Shown: piece by piece, positions 7,177 through 14,514 of the stretch | Position numbering within the stretch: the stretch's first letter is position 1 | Layout of the letters: the number at the start of each line of letters is the position of its first letter | Source: Rhodobacteraceae bacterium UBA1943 | GTDB taxonomy: Bacteria > Pseudomonadota > Alphaproteobacteria > Rhodobacterales > Rhodobacteraceae | DNA: 16,979 nucleotides | Assembly (NCBI GenBank): GCA_002336845.1 | Contig: DDEX01000097.1 | Coordinates: forward strand, 31,512 to 48,490 | Reading direction: 5' to 3' | The notes under the pieces: generated by a model | Told to the model about the DNA's origin: nothing | The model's database searches: none | Seen by the model: only the letters and a program-made list of their open reading frames with translations | Translations under genes and position numbers: made by a program

Positions 7177-8271
7177 TCAGCCGAGGCTGCTCTCATAATC
7201 GGCATAGCCGAATTCGCGTTTCAGGGTCAGGGAGCCGTCCAGCTCGCGCACCACGATGGAGGGCATCTTGACCCCGTTGAACCAGTTCTTCTTGACCATC
7301 GTGTAACCGGCGGCGTCCGCAATGCTCAGCCTGTCGCCGACTTTCAACGGCTGGGCAAAGTTGAACTCACCAAAAATATCCCCGGCCAGACAGGACTTGC
7401 CGCAGACCATCCAGGGATGCGCGCCATCGGTCTCGATCTTGCCCGACAGGCGATAGATCAGTAGGTCCAGCATATGCGCCTCGACCGAGGCATCGACGAT
7501 GGCCAGATCCTTGCCGTTGTTCAAGACGTCCAGCACCGTCACCTCAAGGCTGGCGCAATTGGTGATCGCTGCCTCGCCCGGTTCCAGATAGACCTGAACG
7601 CCGAAGCGATCCTGAAAGGCGCGGAGGCGGGCGGCCAGTTGATCCACCGGATAGCCCTCACCCGTGAAATGGATGCCGCCACCCAGCGAGATCCATTTCA
7701 GGCGCCGCAACAGGGGGCCGAAGTCCTGCTCGATCCGGGTAAGCTGCGTGTCGAACAGGCCGAAATCGGCGTTCTCGCAATTGTAGTGAATCATGAAACC
7801 GGAGATCCGGTCCATCACACGCTCGATCTTTGTCGCGTCCCATTCGCCAAGGCGGCTGAAGGGCCGGGCCGGGTCGGCAAGGTCGAAACCGCTGGTCGAA
7901 AAGCGCGGATTCAGGCGCAAACCGCGTTCGATCTGGGCCGACTGGTTGTCGAACCGCTCCAACTGGCCGATGGAGTTGAAGATGATCTTGTCGGCATAAC
8001 TGACCGCCTCGGCAATCTCGTGATCGGCCCAACCAACCGAATAGGCGTGGGTTTCCTTGCCGAACTTCTCGCGTCCCAGACGCAGCTCATAAAGCGAGGA
8101 AGAGGTGGTGCCGTCCATATGCTGCGCCATCTGGTCGAACACCGGCCAGGTGGCAAAGCATTTCAGCGCCAGCAGCACCTTCGCGCCAGAGCCTTGGCGC
8201 AACTGGTCCATCACGGCCATGTTGCGCGCCAGTTTCGCGCGATCAATCAGATAGAAGGGCGTCTGGATCAT
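7177..8271 (-). CDS. nspC: Carboxynorspermidine/carboxyspermidine decarboxylase
   Basis: PLP-dependent decarboxylase that converts carboxy(nor)spermidine to (nor)spermidine, the final step of the aspartate-semialdehyde polyamine route. It has 364 residues. Fold-III (alanine racemase/ornithine decarboxylase-like) features are the PLP lysine Lys37 in LLALKCFATW, SLGGGIHFTG with the phosphate-binding glycines (197-199), EPGEA (230-234) and the second-subunit cysteine Cys294 in CGKSCLAGD. The frame is open another 550 bases upstream, but the ATG at 8271 has a GGGGGA-like ribosome site 5' of it and gives the expected MIQTPFYLID start. The extension would run through the divergent aldo-keto reductase gene. 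The gene is first of a two-gene unit with the dehydrogenase 40 bp downstream. In alphaproteobacteria the product is usually spermidine rather than norspermidine, from general knowledge. Confidence 0.93.
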   Translation of the reverse strand: MIQTPFYLIDRAKLARNMAVMDQLRQGSGAKVLLALKCFATWPVFDQMAQHMDGTTSSSLYELRLGREKFGKETHAYSVGWADHEIAEAVSYADKIIFNSIGQLERFDNQSAQIERGLRLNPRFSTSGFDLADPARPFSRLGEWDATKIERVMDRISGFMIHYNCENADFGLFDTQLTRIEQDFGPLLRRLKWISLGGGIHFTGEGYPVDQLAARLRAFQDRFGVQVYLEPGEAAITNCASLEVTVLDVLNNGKDLAIVDASVEAHMLDLLIYRLSGKIETDGAHPWMVCGKSCLAGDIFGEFNFAQPLKVGDRLSIADAAGYTMVKKNWFNGVKMPSIVVRELDGSLTLKREFGYADYESSLG

Positions 8272-8412
8272 GGCATCCCCCGGGCAAAGGATATGAAGCG
8301 CAGGCAAATAGGGCCAGCGGCCCCGTGATGCAAGACCCTGCCGTGCAACGGTTTCATGACGGGGTTTTCCCGATGTCTTGTTAGCGGTAGCGTGGCCCGA
8401 AAGGAGACCGCT
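8272..8412. other. Divergent intergenic region nspC / aldo-keto reductase
   Basis: This 141-bp stretch must hold promoters for both the polyamine pair and the reductase. I see no convincing -35/-10 pair. A small hairpin GGGCC-AGC-GGCCC lies at 8311-8323. AAGGAG at 8401-8406 is the reductase ribosome binding site. Confidence 0.5.
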
Positions 8413-9441
8413 ATGACCTATCACCCCGCCGAAGACCGCTACTCTCGTATGATCTATCGCCGTTGCGGCAATTCGGGCCTGAAGCTGCCTGCCATCAGCC
8501 TGGGTCTGTGGCATAACTTCGGCGACGACACGCCCCATGGAACCAAGCAGGCCATCTGCCGCACCGCCTTTGACCACGGCATCACGCATTTCGATCTGGC
8601 CAACAATTACGGCCCGCCCTACGGCAGCGCCGAGACCGCCTTTGGCCGCATTCTGGCCGAGGATTTTGCCGGGCTGCGGGATGAACTGATCATCTCCTCG
8701 AAGGCCGGTTATGATATGTGGGCTGGGCCTTATGGCGAATGGGGCAGCAGGAAATATCTGATAGCGTCCTGCGACCAAAGCCTGAAGCGGATGGGCCTGG
8801 ATTATGTGGATATCTTCTACTCCCACCGTTTCGACCCCGAAACGCCGCTAGAGGAAACCATGGGCGCGCTGGATCACATCGTGCGATCGGGGCGGGCGCT
8901 CTATGTCGGCATTTCCAGCTATAACAGCCAGCGCACGCGCGAGGCGGTTGCAATCTTGAAAGACCTCGGCACGCCCTGCCTGATCCACCAGCCCAGCTAT
9001 TCGATCCTGAACCGCTGGGTGGAAACAGATGGCCTGAAGGACACGCTGGCCGAACTGGGCGTGGGGTCCATCGCCTTCACGCCGCTGGCGCAAGGTATCC
9101 TGACCAAGAAGTACCTGAACGGCATCCCCTCGGGCAGCCGGGCGGCGCAAGGCAAATCGCTGAACCCCGCGACCATTACCGAACGGGCGCTTGCCTCGGT
9201 GCGCGCGCTGGATGCCCTGGCGCAGGCGCGGGGGCAAACACTGGCGCAGATGGCGCTGGCCTGGGTGCTGCGCAATGGCGGCATCACCACCGCGCTGATC
9301 GGGGCCTCAAAACCCGAACAGGTGGTGGATTGCGCCGGCGCCATTGGCAATCTGGAGTTCACCGCCGCAGAGCTGGCCCAGATCGACGCCATTTCGGAAG
9401 AACCTGACATCAACCTGTGGGCCAGATCCGCAGAACTTTAG
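8413..9441 (+). CDS. Aldo/keto reductase, L-glyceraldehyde 3-phosphate reductase type (YghZ/Gpr-like)
   Basis: NADPH-dependent cytoplasmic reductase with a TIM-barrel fold. It has 342 residues and matches E. coli YghZ (Gpr) along its whole length in my memory: YRRCGNSGLKLPAISLGLWHNFG, THFDLANNYGPP, ELIISSKAGYDMW, SLKRMGLDYVDIFYSHR and NRWVETDGL. The catalytic tetrad is complete: Asp61, Tyr66, Lys97 and His138. YghZ-type enzymes reduce L-glyceraldehyde-3-phosphate and methylglyoxal, so detoxification of reactive aldehydes is a fair inference, but the physiological substrate here is unknown. An in-frame ATG occurs at 8356, yet the ATG at 8413 has AAGGAG six bases upstream and is preferred. It is divergent from the polyamine genes. 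Its stop codon TAG overlaps the stop of the convergent DUF4105 gene within TTAG (9438-9441). Confidence 0.92.
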   Translation: MTYHPAEDRYSRMIYRRCGNSGLKLPAISLGLWHNFGDDTPHGTKQAICRTAFDHGITHFDLANNYGPPYGSAETAFGRILAEDFAGLRDELIISSKAGYDMWAGPYGEWGSRKYLIASCDQSLKRMGLDYVDIFYSHRFDPETPLEETMGALDHIVRSGRALYVGISSYNSQRTREAVAILKDLGTPCLIHQPSYSILNRWVETDGLKDTLAELGVGSIAFTPLAQGILTKKYLNGIPSGSRAAQGKSLNPATITERALASVRALDALAQARGQTLAQMALAWVLRNGGITTALIGASKPEQVVDCAGAIGNLEFTAAELAQIDAISEEPDINLWARSAEL

Positions 9442-10394
9442 GGCGCGCGAATCCCGGCCGAGTAATCGGCGCCTTCGGGCAGGGCCTTGGCCTTGGCCGA
9501 AATCGCGGCGCGCTGGATAATCTGGTCCAGCGTGCCCGGCCCTTGCAGGATGTTCATGCGCATCATGAATTCCGGCAGATAGCCCGAAAACACCAGACTG
9601 CGATCCCACGGCACATCGGCCTTGAGGGCATGGGTCAGGCCCCAGACCACAGAGGTGCAGTTGGCGGTGACGGTGTTGTAGAATTCGGCCTTTGTCGCGA
9701 TCCGATTTCCCAGATCGACATATTGCGTGAACATCGTCCGCAGCGCCTCGGGCGGCAGATTGATCGGGTAAAGATGAACATCCTCATCCCGGTAATTGGT
9801 ACGCAGCTTGATGATATCGGCCTCATCCGCCGCGATCAGTGCCAGTTCGAACTGCCGGAAAAAGCCGCCAACCGAAGAAAACGCCTCGCCCTTTTCCTTG
9901 CGGATCTCAACCGAGAACACCACCCGCTGGCCATCGGAAAAACCAAAACTGACCAGAAGGTGCGCAATGGCAGGCGATGACCAACTGGACGTGAGGACGT
10001 CAGCAGAGACCAGCTTTGACAAATCATAACTGCGGGTTTCCCAACGCTCCTGTGCATGGCTGTCATCGGTCCAGACAAAGTTGCGCACATTGTGCAACGT
10101 CACCTGATCGCCCGACACATCCGCCGTGACGATATGGGCCACGTCCGACGCCCAGTCCCGATCAAGCCGGGGCGTCAGACTGCCATACCAAAGCCCGACC
10201 ACGGCAGCCACGACCGCAAGCACGGCCCAGCCCCAGCGGGTTTTCAGCCGCACCGTCACGACGCCCAGCGCCACCAGGGCAAGGCCCGCCAGAACCCAAG
10301 GCGCATTGGGAAACTGCACCCATAGGGCGGTGGCGACCCAAGCCAGACCAAGAACAAAAACCAGCCAGAAAGGAGCAGCCTTAAGAAATCTCAC
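9438..10394 (-). CDS. DUF4105 (Lnb N-terminal periplasmic domain) membrane protein
   Basis: Membrane-anchored protein of unknown function with 318 residues. Three hydrophobic segments occupy about residues 8-26, 32-48 and 55-71 (LVFVLGLAWVATALWV, WVLAGLALVALGVVTV, WAVLAVVAAVVGLWYG). A soluble domain of about 240 residues follows, probably periplasmic. That domain has FVWTDD, ERWETRSYDL, WSSPAIAHLLVSFGF, VFSVEIRKEKGE and YNTVTANCTS, with Cys246 in the conserved NCT. I recognise this pattern as DUF4105; a papain-like hydrolase role has been suspected for similar folds, but I cannot establish it. The start is GTG at 10394, inside the 3' end of ubiG with a 14-base overlap, and no strong ribosome site precedes it, so coupling to ubiG is likely. 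The stop overlaps that of the convergent reductase. Confidence 0.8.
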   Translation of the reverse strand: MRFLKAAPFWLVFVLGLAWVATALWVQFPNAPWVLAGLALVALGVVTVRLKTRWGWAVLAVVAAVVGLWYGSLTPRLDRDWASDVAHIVTADVSGDQVTLHNVRNFVWTDDSHAQERWETRSYDLSKLVSADVLTSSWSSPAIAHLLVSFGFSDGQRVVFSVEIRKEKGEAFSSVGGFFRQFELALIAADEADIIKLRTNYRDEDVHLYPINLPPEALRTMFTQYVDLGNRIATKAEFYNTVTANCTSVVWGLTHALKADVPWDRSLVFSGYLPEFMMRMNILQGPGTLDQIIQRAAISAKAKALPEGADYSAGIRAP

Positions 10395-11124
10395 GCTTCA
10401 CGCTCGCGGTTACATAATTGCAGGACAGGTCGCGGTCCGACAGGGCCCAGCTCCATCCCAATGGGTTGAAAACCATGCCCTTGCGATCAACCGGGTCAAG
10501 CCCTGCACGGCGGATCAGATTGTAAAGTTCATCCGGGGTGATGAATTTGGCCCAGTCATGCGTGCCTTTTGGCAGCCAGCGCATCACCCATTCCGCGCCG
10601 ACAATCGCCATCATGAACGACTTGGCGCTGCGGTTCAGGGTGGAGCAGATCATCAGCCCGCCGGGTTTCAGCAATTGCTGGCAGGCGGTCAGATAGGTCA
10701 GCGGGTCGGCCACATGCTCAACCACTTCCATGTTCAGAACCACGTCGAACTGTTCGCCCGCCGCGGCGAGATCTTCGGCCGCGACATTGCGATAGTCGAT
10801 GGCAAGTCCCGACTGTTCGGCATGAAGCTGCGCCACCGGAATGTTGCGGGCGGCGGCATCCGCACCGACCACATCGGCGCCCAGTCGTGCCATCGGCTCG
10901 GACAAAAGCCCGCCACCGCAACCGATATCCAGAAGCCGCAGGCCCGCGAAAGGCCGGGGCTGACGCAGATCCCGCCCAAATTCGGCTGCGACTTGCGTGG
11001 TGATATAGTCCAGCCGGCACGGATTCATCTGGTGCAGGGGTTTGAACTTGCCGTTGGGGTCCCACCATTCGGCGGCCATTGCCTCGAACTTGGCGACTTC
11101 GGCGGGATCGATGGTCGTTGTCAT
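10381..11124 (-). CDS. ubiG: Ubiquinone biosynthesis O-methyltransferase
   Basis: SAM-dependent methyltransferase that carries out both O-methylations of ubiquinone biosynthesis at the membrane surface. It has 247 residues, close to E. coli UbiG (240). Family marks are the N-terminal EVAKFEAMAAEWWDPNGKFKPLH, NPCRLDYI, and SAM motif I LLDIGCGGGLLSEP (Asp66 to Gly72). Also present are the acidic VVGAD, NMEVVEHVADP, LKPGGLMICSTLNR, and a C-terminal GMVFNPLGWSW. The ATG at 11124 has AAGGAG (11131-11136) six bases upstream and is chosen over an in-frame ATG at 11187, which would overlap the divergent pip start. The DUF4105 gene begins 14 bases before the end of this gene, so both are likely on one transcript. 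Pip lies divergently 61 bp away. Confidence 0.96.
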   Translation of the reverse strand: MTTTIDPAEVAKFEAMAAEWWDPNGKFKPLHQMNPCRLDYITTQVAAEFGRDLRQPRPFAGLRLLDIGCGGGLLSEPMARLGADVVGADAAARNIPVAQLHAEQSGLAIDYRNVAAEDLAAAGEQFDVVLNMEVVEHVADPLTYLTACQQLLKPGGLMICSTLNRSAKSFMMAIVGAEWVMRWLPKGTHDWAKFITPDELYNLIRRAGLDPVDRKGMVFNPLGWSWALSDRDLSCNYVTASVKREIS

Positions 11125-11185
11125 CGGTAACTCCTTGCACGGGCGCACGGTAAGGCGCAGTCTGTTGCCGTTATATAGGACGGTC
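11125..11185. promoter_or_regulatory. Short divergent promoter region, ubiG / pip
   Basis: Only 61 bp separate the two divergent start codons, and the ribosome sites take up part of that (AAGGAG for ubiG at 11131-11136, AGGA for pip at 11177-11180). The only AT-rich element is TATATA at 11172-11177. It could act as a -10 box for ubiG, whose promoter would then reach into pip. No matching -35 at normal spacing was found in either direction, so the exact promoters are unresolved. Confidence 0.35.
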
Positions 11186-12157
11186 ATGGACCAGAGATCA
11201 GGCCAAAAGCGCGCAGTCGAATATCTTTACCCGCCGATTGACCCGTTCGACCAGCGGGTGATTGAGGTGGGCGATGGCCATCGCATCTATGTCGAACAAT
11301 GCGGGCGGCCCGATGGCCTGCCGGTTCTGGTGCTGCATGGTGGCCCGGGTGGCGGATGCAGCCCGGCGATGCGGCGCTATTTCGACCCCTCGGTCTATCG
11401 CGTCGTGCTGTTCGATCAACGTGGCTGCGGACGCTCACGCCCCCATGCGAGTGTAGAGGCGAACACCACCTGGCATCTGATTGACGATATCGAACGTATC
11501 CGCACCGATCTGGGCATCGACTGTTTTGTCCTGTTTGGTGGCAGTTGGGGGGCCACGCTGGCCCTGACTTATGCGATCACGCACCCCGAGCGCGTCGCGC
11601 ATCTGGTTCTGCGTGGCGTTTTTCTGGGTACAGAAGCCGAGCTGCGCTGGTTTTACGGTGGCGGCGCGGGCGCGTTTTATCCCGAGCTATGGGAAAGGTT
11701 CGTGGCACAGATTCCCGAGGCGGAACGCGCCGACCTGATCACAGCCTATCATCGCAGGCTGTTTTCCGGGGATGCCATGGGAGAAGCGCGCCACGCGAGA
11801 GCCTGGGCAAACTGGGAGAATGCGCTGGCCTCGGTTCAGGCCGATCTGATGCTGGGCGATGGTCCGGCAGATTATGCCCGCGCCTTTGCCCGGCTGGAAT
11901 GCCACTATTTCGCCCATGGCTGTTTTTTGGGCGAGGATGGCTGGATTCTGAAAAACCGCGACCGGATCGAGCACTTGCCTGCAACCATTGTGCAGGGCAG
12001 GCTGGACATGATCTGCCCTCCGGTCTCGTCCGCGCGGCTGGCGAGAGGCTGGGCCATGGCGCGGCTGTGGATGGTGCCGATGGCTGGCCATGCCCTTTCC
12101 GAACCCGGCATCAGTGAGGCGCTGGTCCGAGCAATGAATGATCTGCGCCCCTCTTGA
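11186..12157 (+). CDS. pip: Proline iminopeptidase
   Basis: Alpha/beta hydrolase (peptidase family S33) that releases N-terminal proline from peptides in the cytoplasm. It has 323 residues. Recognisable elements are the start EYLYPPIDPFD, the oxyanion-hole stretch HGGPGGG (51-57), FDQRGCGRSRPHAS, NTTWHLIDDIERIR, and the nucleophile elbow GGSWG with Ser120. Later come HPERVAHLVLRGVF, the catalytic Asp region QGRLDMICPP and the catalytic His in AGHALSEPG. The frame is open to 11042, but that part would run into ubiG on the other strand. The ATG at 11186, with AGGA five bases before it, gives the family's usual N-terminus. No clear terminator follows. The gene is divergent from ubiG, and nothing links its function to its neighbours. 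Confidence 0.95.
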   Translation: MDQRSGQKRAVEYLYPPIDPFDQRVIEVGDGHRIYVEQCGRPDGLPVLVLHGGPGGGCSPAMRRYFDPSVYRVVLFDQRGCGRSRPHASVEANTTWHLIDDIERIRTDLGIDCFVLFGGSWGATLALTYAITHPERVAHLVLRGVFLGTEAELRWFYGGGAGAFYPELWERFVAQIPEAERADLITAYHRRLFSGDAMGEARHARAWANWENALASVQADLMLGDGPADYARAFARLECHYFAHGCFLGEDGWILKNRDRIEHLPATIVQGRLDMICPPVSSARLARGWAMARLWMVPMAGHALSEPGISEALVRAMNDLRPS

Positions 12158-12313
12158 AGTTTCCGTGATCGACCCCATTTGCTGTCTGCGGGCCGGGCCC
12201 CTCTGACGACGCTTGTCGTGATGTCGGACCGCATCGAGTGCGCTCGATGGTCAAGCCCGGCACCCCTGCCCCCAAAGGCCTGCCCTCGACGTACAAACAT
12301 GCGAGAGGACGAC
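12158..12313 (+). promoter_or_regulatory. Structured leader upstream of the TerC-family gene
   Basis: This 156-bp region can fold as a closed multibranch element. Arms GCCGGGC (12192-12198) and GCCCGGC (12255-12261) enclose two hairpins: ACGAC-GCTT-GTCGT (12206-12219) and the perfect 7-bp CATCGAG-TGCG-CTCGATG (12232-12249). Nearer the gene, CTCG (12285-12288) can pair with CGAG (12302-12305), which touches the GAGAGGA ribosome site. TerC/Alx-family genes are often preceded by manganese-sensing yybP-ykoY riboswitches, but I do not find that motif's conserved GGGGAGU core. The helices are seen; a regulatory role is inferred. Confidence 0.4.
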
Positions 12314-13297
12314 ATGGACCTGCTGACGACTTTATTTCTGGGAACCCCACTGTGGATGTGGGGCACTTTCATTGCCTTGGTGATCGGCCTTCTGGTGCTG
12401 GACCTTGGCGTTCTGCACAAGGATGGTGCGCAGGAAATCGGCGTTGCCGAAAGCCTGAAGATGTCGGCCATGTATATCACCCTTGGCCTCGCGTTTTCGG
12501 GTTTTGTCTGGTGGCAAATGGGGTGGGAGGACACCGCCCATTACCTGACAGCCTTCGTGGTGGAAAAAACGCTGGCGATGGACAACATCTTTGTCATCGC
12601 GTTGATCTTTTCGTTCTTCGCCATCCCCCGCGCCTATCAGCACCGTGTGCTGTTCTGGGGCATTCTGGGCGTGATCGTGCTGCGTGGTATCATGATTGGC
12701 CTTGGCGCGACGCTGGTCGCGCAATACGGCTGGATCCTCTATGTCTTTGCCGCCTTCCTGATCTTTACCGGCATCAAGATGCTGTTTGTCAGCGAAGAGA
12801 GCCACTCGGTCGAGGACAGCCGCTTTCTGAAATTCCTGAAAGGCCGGATGCACGTCACCGAGGGCCTGCGTGGTAATGCCTTTTTCGTGCGTGAGGCTGA
12901 TCCGAAAACTGGCAAGCTGACGCGCTTTGCCACGCCGCTGTTTCTTGCGCTGATCCTGATCGAGATTGCCGACCTTGTGTTTGCGGTCGACTCGGTTCCG
13001 GCCGTGTTCACCATCACAACCGAGCCTTTCGTGGTCTATACCTCGAACATCTTCGCCATCCTTGGCCTGCGGGCGCTTTACTTTGCGCTGGCCGCCATCC
13101 TGCACCGCTTTGCCTATCTGAAATACGCGCTGTCGGTGCTGCTGGTCTTCATCGGGTCGAAGATCTTCATCGCGCATGGCATGGGCTGGACCAAGTTCCC
13201 CCCCGCCTGGTCGCTGGGTATCACCTTTGCCATCCTGGGTGCCGGTGTGGTGTTTTCGCTGTGGAAGACCCGCAGCAAGGCTCTGCCCGCCGAATGA
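12314..13297 (+). CDS. TerC/Alx-family integral membrane protein
   Basis: Multi-pass inner-membrane protein of the TerC family with 327 residues, about the size of E. coli Alx (321). Around eight or nine hydrophobic segments alternate with short loops. Two conserved acidic membrane motifs are present: EKTLAMDNIFV with Glu84 and Asp90, and EIADLVFAVDSVPA with Glu217, Asp220 and Asp226, the presumed metal-binding sites of the family. A soluble loop with RFLKFLKGRMHVTEG lies between the halves. Family members have been linked to manganese export and metal loading of exported proteins, and some to tellurite resistance; no other ter genes are nearby, so metal homeostasis is the better guess. The frame is open to 12179, but ATG 12314 follows GAGAGGA (12303-12309) and begins the conserved protein; ATG 12299 is a less likely option. 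It is followed by a strong inverted repeat before aroC. Confidence 0.9.
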   Translation: MDLLTTLFLGTPLWMWGTFIALVIGLLVLDLGVLHKDGAQEIGVAESLKMSAMYITLGLAFSGFVWWQMGWEDTAHYLTAFVVEKTLAMDNIFVIALIFSFFAIPRAYQHRVLFWGILGVIVLRGIMIGLGATLVAQYGWILYVFAAFLIFTGIKMLFVSEESHSVEDSRFLKFLKGRMHVTEGLRGNAFFVREADPKTGKLTRFATPLFLALILIEIADLVFAVDSVPAVFTITTEPFVVYTSNIFAILGLRALYFALAAILHRFAYLKYALSVLLVFIGSKIFIAHGMGWTKFPPAWSLGITFAILGAGVVFSLWKTRSKALPAE

Positions 13298-13301
13298 CCG
13301 G

Positions 13302-13340
13302 CTTTCCCCCCGCAGCGGTTTGCCCTATGCGGGGGGAAAG
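13302..13340 (+). terminator. 12-bp inverted repeat between the TerC-family gene and aroC
   Basis: Perfect arms at 13302-13313 (CTTTCCCCCCGC) and 13329-13340 enclose a 15-base loop and are followed by ACTTTT. It begins 4 bases after the stop of the membrane-protein gene and ends 15 bases before the aroC ATG. It looks like a terminator or attenuator. Because it lies so close, it may also affect access to the aroC ribosome site. Confidence 0.7.
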
Positions 13341-13355
13341 ACTTTTGGGGGCGCC

Positions 13356-14459
13356 ATGAGCTTCAACACCTTCGGCCATCTGTTCCGCGTGACGACCTGG
13401 GGCGAAAGCCACGGGCCAGCGATTGGTGCCACGGTCGATGGCTGCCCGCCCGGCATGGCGCTGAACGAGGCGGTGATCCAGCCCTGGCTCGACCGCCGCA
13501 AGCCCGGCACCTCGAAATTCACCACCCAGCGCAAAGAGCCGGATGAGGTGCGGATTTTGTCGGGCGTGTTCGAGGGCATGACCACGGGTACGCCCATACA
13601 ATTGATGATCGAGAACACCGACCAGCGGTCGAAGGATTATGGCGACATTGCCCAGGCCTTCCGCCCCGGTCATGCCGACATCACCTATCACCAGAAATAC
13701 GGGCTGCGCGACTATCGCGGCGGCGGCCGGTCGTCGGCCCGCGAAACTGCCAGCCGTGTGGCGGCGGGCGGTGTGGCGCGGGCGGTTCTGGCCAACCTTG
13801 TGCCCGATCTGAAAATCACCGGCTATATGGTGCAGATGGGTGCGAAGGCCATCGACCGCGCCCGCTTTGATGCGGCGCAGATCGAGGAAAACCCCTTTTG
13901 GTGCCCCGATCCCGTGGCGGCACAGGACTGGGCCGCATATCTGGATGACCTGCGGCTGAACCACAATTCGGTCGGTGCCGTGATCGAGGTGATTGCCGAA
14001 GGTGTTCCGCCGGGCCTTGGCGCGCCGCTTTATGCCAAGCTCGACAGCGATCTTGCCAGCGCGATGATGTCGATCAACGCGGTCAAGGCGGTGGAAATCG
14101 GCGATGGCATGGCCGCCGCCACCCTGACGGGGGTGGAGAATGCCGACGAAATCCGCATGGGCAATGATGGCAAACCGCTGTTCCTGTCAAACCACGCGGG
14201 CGGCATTCTTGGCGGCATTTCAACCGGCCAACCCGTGGTCTGCCGCTTTGCCGTCAAACCCACATCGTCCATCCTGACTCCGCGCCGCACCATCAATCAG
14301 CGCGGCGAGGAGATCGAACTGATCACCAAGGGCCGCCACGATCCTTGCGTAGGCATCCGCGCCGTGCCGGTGGGAGAGGCGATGATGGCCTGCGTCCTGC
14401 TGGATCATCTGCTGATTGACCGCGCCCAGACCGGCGGGGTTCGAGGGGCAATAGGCTAA
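13356..14459 (+). CDS. aroC: Chorismate synthase
   Basis: Catalyses the last shikimate-pathway step, 5-enolpyruvylshikimate-3-phosphate to chorismate, using reduced FMN. It has 367 residues, the normal length. Signature regions are near-complete: WGESHGPAIGATVDGCPPG from residue 15, GGGRSSARET (122-131), and KPLFLSNHAGGILGGISTGQP near residue 270. Further hallmarks are GHADITYHQKYG, KPTSSI and the GRHDPCVGIRAVPVGEAM C-terminal region. The frame extends upstream into the TerC-family gene in another phase, but ATG 13356 gives the family N-terminus MSFNTFGHLFRVTTWGESHG. The ribosome site is poor: only a GGGGG run just upstream of GCGCC and the start. The gene follows a hairpin, so it may have its own promoter within or before the end of the upstream gene, or be attenuated. 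Confidence 0.97.
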   Translation: MSFNTFGHLFRVTTWGESHGPAIGATVDGCPPGMALNEAVIQPWLDRRKPGTSKFTTQRKEPDEVRILSGVFEGMTTGTPIQLMIENTDQRSKDYGDIAQAFRPGHADITYHQKYGLRDYRGGGRSSARETASRVAAGGVARAVLANLVPDLKITGYMVQMGAKAIDRARFDAAQIEENPFWCPDPVAAQDWAAYLDDLRLNHNSVGAVIEVIAEGVPPGLGAPLYAKLDSDLASAMMSINAVKAVEIGDGMAAATLTGVENADEIRMGNDGKPLFLSNHAGGILGGISTGQPVVCRFAVKPTSSILTPRRTINQRGEEIELITKGRHDPCVGIRAVPVGEAMMACVLLDHLLIDRAQTGGVRGAIG

Positions 14460-14470
14460 CCCTTCATCTT

Positions 14471-14509
14471 GGCATAAATATCCTGGGGGTCCGGGGGCAA
14501 GGCCCCCGG
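14471..14509. repeat. Candidate Rhodobacterales-type intergenic element with GC hairpin after aroC
   Basis: An AT-rich block (GGCATAAATATCC, 14471-14483) is followed by GGGGGT and a perfect 8-bp hairpin CCGGGGGC-AAG-GCCCCCGG (14491-14509). It lies between the convergent aroC and ilvA genes and can act as a terminator for both, although no T-run is present. I recall similar ATAAATATCC plus GGGGGTC plus GC-hairpin modules scattered between genes in Rhodobacterales genomes, which would make it a dispersed repeat. Only one copy lies in this window, so that part is an inference. Confidence 0.5.
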
Positions 14510-14514
14510 CCGGT

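Noticed and set aside
6117..7271. Long open frame on the plus strand opposite the dehydrogenase
   Set aside because: Rich in His, Gly and Arg with no known motifs; the minus-strand gene is clearly real.
8272..8826. N-terminal extension of the nspC-like decarboxylase
   Set aside because: It would overlap the divergent aldo-keto reductase; the ATG at 8271 fits the family N-terminus.
11125..11187. Upstream ATG of ubiG at 11187
   Set aside because: It would overlap the divergent pip start; the ATG at 11124 has AAGGAG at good spacing and the usual family N-terminus.
12158..12313. yybP-ykoY manganese riboswitch before the TerC-family gene
   Set aside because: The conserved GGGGAGU core was not found, so the class cannot be named; only a foldable leader is reported.
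12314..13297. Tellurite-resistance locus
   Set aside because: Only a TerC/Alx-family membrane protein is present, with no other ter genes; the family is more often tied to metal homeostasis.
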